From Betaproteobacteria bacterium (GTDB taxonomy: Bacteria > Pseudomonadota > Gammaproteobacteria > Burkholderiales > Burkholderiaceae_C), in the NCBI GenBank assembly GCA_005882155.1, contig VBCQ01000289.1, positions 2,587-12,436 of the forward strand: a stretch of DNA of 9,850 bases, written 5' to 3'. The position numbers were made by a program, and so were the translations under genes. Shown in pieces: positions 1 through 6,096 of the stretch. The notes beneath the pieces were generated by a model. The model was not told where the DNA came from and ran no database searches. It saw nothing but the letters and a program-made list of their open reading frames with translations. Each line of letters opens with the position of its first letter. Position 1 is the first letter of the stretch.

Positions 1-182
1 TAGTTGCGCTTCAGCGGGGGTGGCACGTGGGGCGGACTCGTCAGCACCGCGTGGATCGGTGCGCCGCGCGCCGGGCCGAGGTCGCCCGCGGGCTTGCCTG
101 CGGCGCTCGCGTGCGAGGCGCCGAGAAGCGCAGCGAAGGCGAATGCCATCGGGACGAGACTGCGGAAAGATTCGATTTTCAT
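1..182 (-). CDS. nirK: Copper-containing nitrite reductase, N-terminal part (cut by window edge)
   Basis: Reading leftward from ATG at 182, 60 codons are open to the edge. They encode a typical Sec signal peptide: MKIESFR, a hydrophobic core (MAFAFAALLGA) and an ASHASA-type cleavage site near residue 28. The mature start has APIHAVLTSPPHVPPPLKRNY-like character. A proline-rich HVPPP stretch followed by an Asn/Asp-Tyr is the usual entry into the first cupredoxin domain of AniA-type NirK, which reduces nitrite to nitric oxide in the periplasm. The copper ligands lie outside the window, so the identity rests on the N-terminus only. TGGAG eight to twelve bases upstream serves as ribosome binding site. 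The gene is divergent from a hemerythrin gene and has an FNR-type promoter (see 248-261). Other periplasmic multicopper proteins remain possible. Confidence 0.62.
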   Translation of the reverse strand, partial: MKIESFRSLVPMAFAFAALLGASHASAAGKPAGDLGPARGAPIHAVLTSPPHVPPPLKRN

Positions 183-219
183 CGCCACTCCAGTGCAACG
201 GCTCAGGTGAATGGCGCTC

Positions 220-261
220 ACGATAGGGGCTCGCATGGAGCACGCCTTTGACATTCATCAG
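220..261 (-). promoter_or_regulatory. FNR/DNR-type class II promoter of nirK
   Basis: TTGAC-ATTC-ATCAG at 248-261 matches the FNR/DNR consensus TTGAT-N4-ATCAA with one change in each half. Its centre is 254.5. On the minus strand a -10-like TATCGT occupies 225-220, which predicts a start near 213. That puts the box exactly at -41.5 and leaves a leader of about 31 bases before the nirK ATG at 182. The geometry is that of an activator-dependent class II promoter. The assignment to nirK rather than to the hemerythrin on the other side is inferred from this spacing. Confidence 0.6.
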
Positions 262-345
262 AGTCGGCGCAGGAAGCTCCCGGCGATGCGGACAGCGTGG
301 CATCAGCGGCATAGCCGCCGATCATGGCCGCCGCGGGCCGTGCAC

Positions 346-359
346 TTGATCTGCGGCAA
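346..359 (+). promoter_or_regulatory. FNR/DNR-type box upstream of hemerythrin gene
   Basis: TTGAT-CTGC-GGCAA has a perfect left half and a 3/5 right half, inside the imperfect palindrome CTTGATCTGCGGCAAG. The centre at 352.5 lies 60 bases before the hemerythrin ATG at 412. A class II start would fall near 394. No good -10 is visible there (GACGCT), so this is weaker than the neighbouring nirK box. It could also act on nirK from a distance. Confidence 0.5.
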
Positions 360-411
360 GTCCTTGTTGCGCCGATGGTGCGACGCTTGCGAAGCCATCG
401 GAGCCTCTCGC

Positions 412-996
412 ATGTCGCACCTCACCACCAGCATCATTCGCGAAGAGCATGCGGCGCTCTCCGCGATGTTGCGATCGATCCTGCTGCTGCTCGCGCAGCA
501 CCGCCGCCAAGGCAGCCTGCCCGATTTCGCGGTGTTGCGGGCGATGCTGTTCTACGTCGACGAGTTTCCCGAGAAGCGGCACCACCGCAAGGAGTCGGAG
601 CTGCTGTTTCCGAAGCTTCGTGCCCGCACCCCGCTGTCGCGCGAGCTGCTCGACCGGCTCGACGAGGATCACGGGCGCGGCGAGCGCAAGATCCGCGACA
701 TCGAGCATGCGCTGCTCGCGTTCGAGATGATGGGCGAGTCGCGGCGCGCGAGCTTCGAGGAAGCGATCGGCCGCTACGTCGGCTTCTACCTCACCCACAT
801 GGAGCTCGAAGAGCGCGAGATCCTGCCGCTCGCCGAGCGGGTGCTGACCGAGAGCGACTGGGCAGAGCTCGACGACGCGTTCCGCGCCAACCGCGACCCT
901 TTGGTCGGCCACCCGCCCGAGGCCGAATACCGCGCGCTGTTCACCCGCATCGTCAACCTGGTCCCGGCGCCGTTCGGCCTCGGAGTCGCGCGATGA
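412..996 (+). CDS. Hemerythrin HHE domain protein (194 aa)
   Basis: This is a predicted four-helix HHE-type hemerythrin that would hold a non-heme di-iron site for binding O2, NO or reactive species in the cytoplasm. Visible ligand candidates are H13 (REEH), H57/H58 and E61 (RHHRKESELLFPKL), H87 (DEDHGRGE) and H129 with E133 (YLTHMELEEREILP), in the order expected for PF01814. The frame stays open upstream, but ATG at 412 is preferred: GGAG stands eight bases before it and the homologous part starts there. The stop overlaps the next ORF by ATGA. An FNR-type box lies upstream. The divergent nirK neighbour suggests a role in handling nitric oxide or oxygen during denitrification, which is inference from context. 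Confidence 0.88.
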   Translation: MSHLTTSIIREEHAALSAMLRSILLLLAQHRRQGSLPDFAVLRAMLFYVDEFPEKRHHRKESELLFPKLRARTPLSRELLDRLDEDHGRGERKIRDIEHALLAFEMMGESRRASFEEAIGRYVGFYLTHMELEEREILPLAERVLTESDWAELDDAFRANRDPLVGHPPEAEYRALFTRIVNLVPAPFGLGVAR

Positions 997-1106
997 GTGC
1001 CGTCCGCCTCAACACGAGCGAACAGCGAATCTTCATGCAGCTGCTGGCACGCCTCGTCGCGAGCAACAACGAGCACAGCCGCGCGCCGCAAAAGGAACCC
1101 TCATGA
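993..1106 (+). CDS. 37-residue mini-ORF coupled to both neighbours
   Basis: ATG at 993 overlaps the hemerythrin stop (ATGA), and the TGA at 1104-1106 overlaps the ATG of the DUF2892 gene in the same way. The product is 37 residues with an amphipathic middle (SEQRIFMQLLARLVASNNEH) and a polar, charged tail. It has no signal peptide, membrane segment or cysteine. I do not recognise a family. Two back-to-back 4-base overlaps suggest translational coupling in one operon and argue that the ORF is translated, if only to carry ribosomes on to the next gene. It could also be chance open frame in GC-rich DNA. Confidence 0.5.
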   Translation: MSAVRLNTSEQRIFMQLLARLVASNNEHSRAPQKEPS

Positions 1107-1291
1107 TCCAACTCAACGTGGGCAACTTCGACCGGATGCTGCGCATCCTGCTCGGTCTCGCGCTGATCGGCCTCGCCGCGCGCGGAACGATAGGCCCATG
1201 GGGTTACGCCGGCGTGGCGCTGCTGGCAAGCGGCATCGTCGCGTTCTGCCCGATCTACCGGATGCTCGGCATCGCGACCACCTCGCGTTGA
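1103..1291 (+). CDS. DUF2892 (YgaP-like) inner-membrane protein, 62 aa
   Basis: The product is a small membrane protein of the DUF2892 family, the transmembrane part of YgaP-like proteins. It shows the family's N-terminal NVG..DR motif (residues 5-11) and two hydrophobic helices, about 13-27 and 32-48, split by a GPWGY turn. The C-terminal signature is CPIYRMLG with Cys49. Length is normal for the stand-alone form. AAGGAA precedes the ATG and the start overlaps the mini-ORF stop, so it belongs to the hemerythrin operon. Members often sit beside sulfur or redox genes; the biochemical role is not established and the context offers only redox stress as a hint. Confidence 0.85.
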   Translation: MIQLNVGNFDRMLRILLGLALIGLAARGTIGPWGYAGVALLASGIVAFCPIYRMLGIATTSR

Positions 1292-1427
1292 GCTGACTCG
1301 GACACCGTCGGTTCACTCATCGTTTCTCACTGATGCGTTGCGTTGGCGCTGTGTTCGCACCCGGCTCCTAAGCTTGTCTCAAGCGGTTCATGACGCGAGC
1401 CGCGAGAGTCCGCAAAGGAGCACGAAG

Positions 1428-1646
1428 ATGAACGCCACGATCGCTTCGCACGGGTATGGTCACTATGAGCTGCGTTTTCGGTCGCTGTTCAACGACGGCC
1501 GCGCATTTGCCTTTCCGTGCGACGAGGCAGGCCATGTCGACATCGATGCATTGAGCGAGAGGGCGCGGACCAACTACCTGTATGCCCGCACGGTGATCGG
1601 TCGCGAGTTCGCGATTCCGTCGGTGCTGGTCAATACGCTGCATTGA
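1428..1646 (+). CDS. Conserved-looking hypothetical protein, 72 aa
   Basis: The frame is open from further upstream, but ATG at 1428 is chosen because a near-perfect AAAGGAG lies at 1414-1420. The product is a soluble protein with a GYGHYELRF start, a central PCDEAGHVDIDAL stretch and an ALSERARTNYLYAR helix; it has one Cys and no signal or membrane segment. It resembles small uncharacterised proteins I associate with Burkholderiales, but I cannot name a family or function. It is separated from the upstream operon by 136 bases and followed 30 bases later by a very strong hairpin, so it is probably its own transcription unit. Confidence 0.75.
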   Translation: MNATIASHGYGHYELRFRSLFNDGRAFAFPCDEAGHVDIDALSERARTNYLYARTVIGREFAIPSVLVNTLH

Positions 1647-1676
1647 GCGCGATGGGCGGAGCGCAGGCCAAAGCGC

Positions 1677-1728
1677 CGACGCTGCGGCTCGCCCGAAGCT
1701 GCTACGCTTCGGCCGAGCCGCTGCGTCG
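1677..1728 (+). terminator. Very strong 23-bp hairpin between small gene and response regulator
   Basis: Arms at 1677-1699 and 1706-1728 are complementary over 23 positions with two mismatches (at 1683 and 1692), closing a six-base loop TGCTAC. The stem is almost all G-C. It begins 30 bases after the stop of the 72-residue gene and ends 26 bases before the response-regulator start. No T-tract follows, so a classical intrinsic terminator is not proven. It may terminate, protect the upstream 3' end, or sit in the leader of the two-component operon. Confidence 0.5.
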
Positions 1729-1754
1729 AGCCAGCGGCGCCATCCAGAAAGAAC

Positions 1755-2483
1755 GTGTCCGCCCCACAGCACATTGCCGTCGTCGACGACGAAGTCGACA
1801 TCACCCAGTTGCTGGCCAACTACCTGCAAAGCCACGGCTTTCGGGTCACGCAACTGCATAACGGGCGTGCCTTGCTCGACCTGATGCCCGCCGATCCGCC
1901 GGCCCTCGTGCTGCTCGATCTCGGGTTGCCCGGCGAGGATGGTTTCTCCATCGCGCGACAGCTGCGCGAGCACTGGCATTGCGGGCTCGTCATCGTGACG
2001 GGCCGAGGCGATGCGGTGGACAAGGTCGTCGGCCTCGAAGTCGGCGCCGACGACTACGTGACCAAGCCCTTCGACTTGCGCGAGCTGCTGGCCCGGGTCA
2101 AGGCGGTGCTGCGGCGCATGGCGCCGAGAGAAGGAGCAACCCCCGCCGCACGCGGCTCGAACCGCCACAAGCTGTGCTTCGCCGGCTGGGAGCTCGACAC
2201 CGCGGCGCGCAATCTCACCAGCCCGCAGGGCAAGGACGTGGCGCTCACAACCGGCGAATTCGATCTGCTGCGCGCCTTTGCACAGCACCCGGGGCGCGTG
2301 CTGTCGCGCGACTTCCTGCTCGAGCAGACGCGCGGCCGCGAAGCCGGGCCGTTCGATCGCACGATCGACGTGCAGGTCGGGCGCTTGCGCAAGAAGCTCG
2401 AGGTCGATGCGGAAGACCCGCAGATCATCAAGTCGGTGCGCGGCGCCGGCTACATCCTCGTGCCGCCGGTAACCAGCGCATAA
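1755..2483 (+). CDS. OmpR/PhoB-family response regulator (242 aa)
   Basis: The protein is the DNA-binding output of a two-component system. The N-terminal receiver (about 5-118) has all key residues: acidic pair D11/D12, phosphoacceptor D55 (LLDLGLPG), T82 (IVTGRG) and K104 (TKPFD). The C-terminal winged helix (about 140-238) shows TTGEFDLLRAF, DRTIDVQVGRLRKKL and the final VRGAGYILV, all typical of Trans_reg_C. The start is GTG at 1755, giving SAPQHIAVVDDE; the Shine-Dalgarno (AGAAAGAA) is weak and no better start exists before the receiver. The kinase gene begins three bases after its stop, so the two are an operon. Target genes are unknown, and no FNR-type box precedes it. Confidence 0.92.
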   Translation: MSAPQHIAVVDDEVDITQLLANYLQSHGFRVTQLHNGRALLDLMPADPPALVLLDLGLPGEDGFSIARQLREHWHCGLVIVTGRGDAVDKVVGLEVGADDYVTKPFDLRELLARVKAVLRRMAPREGATPAARGSNRHKLCFAGWELDTAARNLTSPQGKDVALTTGEFDLLRAFAQHPGRVLSRDFLLEQTRGREAGPFDRTIDVQVGRLRKKLEVDAEDPQIIKSVRGAGYILVPPVTSA

Positions 2484-2486
2484 GTC

Positions 2487-4452
2487 ATGAGCCCATCGCC
2501 TGCGCACGGTCCGCCTCCCGGCCTGCTGTCGGGCATCGACGAGCGCAGCGTCTTCCGCTCGCTCTTCGTCGCCTACCCCGATGCCTTGCTGCTGGTCGAC
2601 CCGGCAGGCGTCATCGTGCTCGCCAACCCGTCGGCCGAGAGTCTGCTCGGCTACGCCGTGGATGAGCTGGTCGGCGTGAACGTCGACGTCCTGGTGCCCG
2701 ACAGCATCCGCTCGCGCCATGCGTCGTACCGCGAAGCGTATGCGCGTGCGCCGCGGCAACGACCGATGGGCACGCAGATGGAGCTCGTCGCCAAGCGCAA
2801 GGACGGCCGCGAAGTGATAGTCGAGATCGCGCTGAGCCCGTTGCAAAGCCACGGCCTGCCCTTCGTCGTAGCGCGCTATAGCGAGCACTTGGCACAACTG
2901 GGCCGGCTCGCCGTGGACTCGCGCGACCCGCAGGTGGTGCTCGACCATGTGCCGGCCACCGCGGCCCAGGCGCTGGAAGTCGAGGTCGCGATGGTGTTCC
3001 TGCTCGAAGCCAACCGGATGGAGTTCCGCGTGGCCAGCGGCGTGGGCATGGTGGCGGGCGAAGAGATCGGCGCGCGCATCCCCAACCGGCCCGACACGCC
3101 GCCGGGTTTCGTCGTCGCGCAAGGAAAGCCCATCAGCGTGCCCGACTACCGCGATGAGCAACGCTTCGCGGTGCCACCGGCCTACATCGATGCCGGCCTG
3201 GTCAGCGCACTGGCCGTGCCGATCACCGACCGCGGACGCACGATCGGCGTGCTGACGGTGCGCACGTGCGAGGCCAAGCGCTTCGGCGACGACGAGGCGC
3301 GCTTCCTCGAGTCGCTGTCCAGCCTGTTGACGACGAGCCTGCAGCGCGCCCAATCCGAAGAAGCCCTGAGCCATGCGCAGCGGCTCGAAAGCGTCGGCCA
3401 GTTGACGGGCGGCATCGCTCACGACTTCAACAATCTGCTGACCGTCATCCAAGGCAACTTGCAGGTGCTGGAAGAGCTGCCGGGACTCGCCGACGATGCC
3501 TACGGCCAGCAACTGGTCAGTGCCGCGGCCCGCGCGACGAAACGCGGCGCCGAGCTCACCAGCAAGCTGCTCGCGTTCTCACGCCGCCAGGTGCTGCAAC
3601 CGGTGCCGGTGGACGTGAGCATGCTGCTGCATTCGCTGTCCGACATGCTGCGCCGCACGCTGGACCAGCGCATCCGCATCGAGGTCGATGCGCCGCCCGC
3701 CTGCCCCCCGGTGCTGGCCGACCCCGGCCAGCTCGAATCGGCGCTGCTCAACATCGCGATCAACGCGCGCGACGCGATGCCCGAGGGCGGCACGCTGCAC
3801 TTTTGCGCCGAGGCCTGCGCCGCATTGCCAAGCGCAGTGCGCCGCGAGCTCGAGGACCCCAGCGCCCCCGACGACAGCTTCGTCACGATCGCCATCGCCG
3901 ACACCGGCAGCGGCATGCCCGAGGAAGTGAAGGAGCGCGCCTTCGAGCCCTTCTTCACGACCAAGGAAGCGGGCCGCGGCACCGGCCTCGGCCTGAGCAC
4001 GGTCTACGGGTTCGTCAAGCAGTCCAAGGGCGCGATCGCGATCGACAGCACACCCGGCGCGGGCACGACCGTCACGCTCTACATCCCGCGCCCCTGGACC
4101 GCCGACGTCGCCGCCGAAGACGACGCGCGCGCCGGCGAGGCCGTGCCCGAGGGCCTGAAGGTGCTGATGGTGGAAGACGATGCCGAGCGCCGAGCAGGCC
4201 TTGCTGGCGCTCACGCCCGACGCCGAATTCGACCTGCTGCTGACCGACATTGCGCTGGGCACCGGCATGCGCGGCACGCAACTGGCGAGCGAGGCGCAAA
4301 GCCGATTCCCCGGCCTCGCGATCCTGCTGATGTCGGGCTTTTCGGCCGAGCTGCTCGACGCCGATCGCGATGCTCCATCGAGTTGGGAGCTTCTGCCCAA
4401 GCCCTACACGCGAGCCCAGCTCGCGCAGGCGATTGCGAAAGTGCTCGCGTAG
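2487..4452 (+). CDS. PAS-GAF hybrid sensor histidine kinase with frameshifted receiver
   Basis: This is the cytosolic partner of the upstream regulator; no membrane helix is visible. Domains in order: PAS (about 24-130), GAF (about 146-285), HisKA with phosphoacceptor H312 (GGIAHDFNNLL), and HATPase (about 405-535) with N box NIAINARDAMPEGG, G1 ADTGSGMP, F box FEPFFTTKE and G2 GRGTGLGLS. A receiver then starts (KVLMVEDD, residues 558-565), but the frame breaks at 4180-4186. The rest (SAEQALLAL, LLLTDIALG, phosphoacceptor Asp, LMSGFS, PKPYT) continues in the +1 frame to a stop at 4450-4452. About 20-25 residues after the acidic pair are missing. The unbroken frame instead runs to 4562 through nonsense antisense to the next gene. 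Kinase domains look intact; receiver function should be lost. ATG at 2487 lies three bases after the regulator stop. Confidence 0.88.
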
Positions 4453-4456
4453 CGCG

Positions 4457-5230
4457 TCACTGCAGCATCGGGCTCGACGGCGCGAGGCAGCCCTGGATGA
4501 AATCGCTCAGCGCATTGACCTCGGGGATGTGGATGTCGCGCCGGCCTTTCTCGGCGAAGTGAATGAGCTTGCTGCGTGCGAGCTTGGACAGCGAGCGGCT
4601 GACCGTCTCGAGCGTCATGCCGAGGTAATTGCCGATCTCGGCGCGCGTCATGCGCAGCGTGAACTGGTCGGTTCGCAGGCCGCGCTTGGCCAGCGACTCG
4701 GCCCAGTAGCGCAAGAAGTCGGCTACGCGCGCATCGGCCGGCAGCGTGCACACCGACATCAGCGAATCGCGGTCGCGGGCGATCTCGCGGCTCATCGCTT
4801 CGTGCACCATTCCCATCAGTGCCGGCCGCGCGGCGCACGCCGCGAGCAGCGCGTCGTAGCGCACGACCCAGACCTCGCCGATATCCATCGCAATCGCGTC
4901 GCACCCGTACTGGCCGGTGGCGATGCCGACGAAGCCAAGCCAATCGCCGCGGAACTTCAGGCCCACGACCTGCTCGCGCCCATCGGCCGCGAGGTTGACG
5001 ATCTTGAAGAAGCCGGAGTTGAGGATGTAGAGGCTGGCGAACCGCTCGCCCGCCTGGTAGACGGCATCACCGGCGCGTACCACGCGGCGCTGCGGCGCCA
5101 GCGTGTCGGCCAAGAGCCCGAGCGCGTCGGCGATGCGCTGGCTGCTGCGCTGGTTGGCGTCGACGGCCAACGCGGCGTGGCATGCCGCTGGCAGGGCGGG
5201 GGCGGTGATGGGGCTGGCGGTGTTCAGCAT
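4457..5230 (-). CDS. Crp/Fnr-family transcription regulator with ExxSR helix but no Fe-S cysteine set
   Basis: The 257-residue protein has a cyclic-nucleotide-binding-like beta roll (about 40-130), a dimer helix, and a C-terminal HTH_Crp (about 165-235). The recognition region TRAEIGNYLGMTLETVSR is nearly that of E. coli FNR, with E208-x-x-S211-R212, which reads TTGAT half-sites. An Fe-S FNR needs four cysteines. Here only C17 lies in the N-terminus, and W121 aligns with FNR Cys122; C110 aligns with a non-ligand position. It is therefore not a canonical oxygen-sensing FNR and may be DNR-like or respond to another signal. AGGAG stands five bases before ATG. It converges on the kinase gene and diverges from the carbamoyltransferase-like gene. 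Matching boxes throughout the window make it a candidate local regulator (inference). Confidence 0.9.
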   Translation of the reverse strand: MLNTASPITAPALPAACHAALAVDANQRSSQRIADALGLLADTLAPQRRVVRAGDAVYQAGERFASLYILNSGFFKIVNLAADGREQVVGLKFRGDWLGFVGIATGQYGCDAIAMDIGEVWVVRYDALLAACAARPALMGMVHEAMSREIARDRDSLMSVCTLPADARVADFLRYWAESLAKRGLRTDQFTLRMTRAEIGNYLGMTLETVSRSLSKLARSKLIHFAEKGRRDIHIPEVNALSDFIQGCLAPSSPMLQ

Positions 5231-5386
5231 GGCGGCTCCTGGGGCAAGGTGTGGCGGGGTCTCGGATCGATGGAGTCCATCCTAGAAATGCGACAACAAC
5301 GCCGTGACAACACCGCACATCGCTGCGTAACGCCGGGTGAATGGTTTGTGTCGATCACGTATCAGCACGAGCGACCGGTCGATGCC

Positions 5387-5400
5387 TTGATGGCCGTCAA
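5387..5400 (+). promoter_or_regulatory. FNR/DNR-type box upstream of carbamoyltransferase-like gene
   Basis: TTGAT-GGCC-GTCAA matches 9 of 10 consensus half-site bases. The centre is 5393.5. A class II start would be near 5435, with TAGTCT at 5422-5427 as a modest -10. This lies after the TTG at 5427 and before the ATG at 5472, supporting the latter as the true start. On the other side the regulator ATG is 163 bases away, so autoregulation is possible but less direct. Confidence 0.65.
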
Positions 5401-5471
5401 GGCCATCGCATGAGGGGCGACTAGTCTTGCTGGACCGCGCAGCGCTGTCTGGCTGCACGCAGCGCCCACGC

Positions 5472-5975
5472 ATGTACCAAAGCCTAAGTCACCGCCGCTT
5501 CAAAGTGCTTGAAGAGATGTCGCCGCGCGAGCGCGATGCCGTGCTCGCGAGCGCGCACGCGCTCGAGCGCGCCGCCGAAACCGGCAACACGCAGCCGCTG
5601 CTGCGCGGCAAGAACCTCGCTCTGCTGTGCGAGGCGCAGGACAGCACCGACGCCGCGATGTTCCACCGCGCCGCCACCGAACTCGGCGCGAACGTCGCTC
5701 ACATCCGCGCGAGCCTTGCCGGCCTCGGCACGCCGCAGGAAGTACGGCACACGGCGCGCATGCTGGGCCGGCTGTACGACGCCGTCGAATGCCAGGGCCT
5801 GTCGCGCGAGCTCGTCGAGCAGCTCGAGCGCGACGCCGGCGTGCCGGTCTACGACAGCCTGGCCCGCACGGCGAGCGCGACGACGCAGCGTGCCGAGTTG
5901 CCCGCTTGCGATGCCGGTGCGGCCGACAGCCGGCGCTTCTTGTTGCAAGCGCTGCTCGTGGCGAGCATCAACTGA
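5472..5975 (+). CDS. Stand-alone, degenerate ornithine/aspartate carbamoyltransferase N-domain protein (167 aa)
   Basis: Residues 8-130 follow the carbamoyl-phosphate-binding domain of the carbamoyltransferase fold: LLRGKNLALL (43-52), a helix FHRAATELGANVAHI (64-78), HTARMLGRLYDAVECQG (93-109) and AGVPVYDSL (122-130). The catalytic loop STRTR of true enzymes is replaced by DSTDA (57-61). The HPxQ motif and the entire ornithine/aspartate domain are absent, so it cannot be a transferase. The C-terminus ends in DSRRFLLQALLVASIN, which I do not recognise. The open frame could begin at TTG 5427, but the predicted promoter start favours ATG 5472; no clear Shine-Dalgarno is seen. The FNR-type box and location between the regulator and the ribonuclease suggest a role under oxygen limitation. 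Function is unknown: a binding, sensing or scaffold role is conjecture. Confidence 0.8.
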   Translation: MYQSLSHRRFKVLEEMSPRERDAVLASAHALERAAETGNTQPLLRGKNLALLCEAQDSTDAAMFHRAATELGANVAHIRASLAGLGTPQEVRHTARMLGRLYDAVECQGLSRELVEQLERDAGVPVYDSLARTASATTQRAELPACDAGAADSRRFLLQALLVASIN

Positions 5976-5981
5976 ATGAAT

Positions 5982-5997
5982 TCGCTCTTCGGAGCGA
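5982..5997 (+). terminator. UUCG-tetraloop hairpin after carbamoyltransferase-like gene
   Basis: TCGCTC-TTCG-GAGCGA forms a perfect 6-bp stem with the extra-stable C(UUCG)G tetraloop. It begins six bases after the TGA at 5973-5975. No T-run follows, so it may be a Rho-independent-like stop or a 3'-end stabiliser. Confidence 0.45.
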
Positions 5998-6012
5998 GCA
6001 TCACGCGAGCCC

Positions 6013-6054
6013 TTGAGTTGGGTCAAGCCGCAGCGCGAGCGTGCGCCAAACAAT
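6013..6054 (+). promoter_or_regulatory. FNR/DNR-type class II promoter of ribonuclease-hemerythrin operon
   Basis: TTGAG-TTGG-GTCAA at 6013-6026 (8 of 10 half-site bases) is centred at 6019.5. A -10-like AACAAT (4/6) lies at 6049-6054, predicting a start near 6061, exactly 41.5 bases from the box centre. The leader to the ATG at 6097 would be about 36 bases. Confidence 0.62.
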
Positions 6055-6086
6055 GGGTCGACGCGCGCCGTATTCACGGCGCGAAC

Positions 6087-6092
6087 GAGGTG
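6087..6092 (+). promoter_or_regulatory. Ribosome binding site that marks the original ribonuclease start
   Basis: GAGGTG followed by CACG and ATG at 6097 is a good Shine-Dalgarno arrangement. It identifies 6097 as the original start even though that ATG is now out of frame with the rest of the gene. The longest open frame would begin at GTG 6041, upstream of the predicted transcription start, which is unlikely. Confidence 0.55.
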
Positions 6093-6096
6093 CACG

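Noticed and set aside
322..912. 196-codon minus-strand frame over the first hemerythrin
   Set aside because: It is a shadow of the hemerythrin coding strand; the His/Glu ligand pattern is on the plus strand only.
1373..1383. CTTGTCTCAAG palindrome before the 72-residue gene, considered as a seventh FNR-type box
   Set aside because: The TTG and CAA halves are three bases apart instead of eight, so it does not fit the box geometry.
1368..3512. 714-codon open frame on the minus strand
   Set aside because: It runs antisense to the clearly real response regulator and kinase genes, has low-complexity Arg/His/Gln/Ala-rich composition and no recognisable motif; it is a codon-bias shadow of GC-rich genes.
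4370..5413. 347-codon plus-strand frame across the regulator gene
   Set aside because: It overlaps the strongly supported Crp/Fnr gene on the opposite strand along its whole length and reads as repetitive Arg/Ala/Asp-rich text without domain features.
5427..5471. TTG start giving 15 extra residues to the carbamoyltransferase-like protein
   Set aside because: It falls upstream of the transcription start predicted from the FNR-type box, and the residues do not belong to the domain.
6041..6096. GTG/ATG codons in frame with the ribonuclease, considered as its start
   Set aside because: They lie in or before the predicted promoter -10/start region, have no Shine-Dalgarno, and encode Arg-rich residues unlike any family N-terminus.
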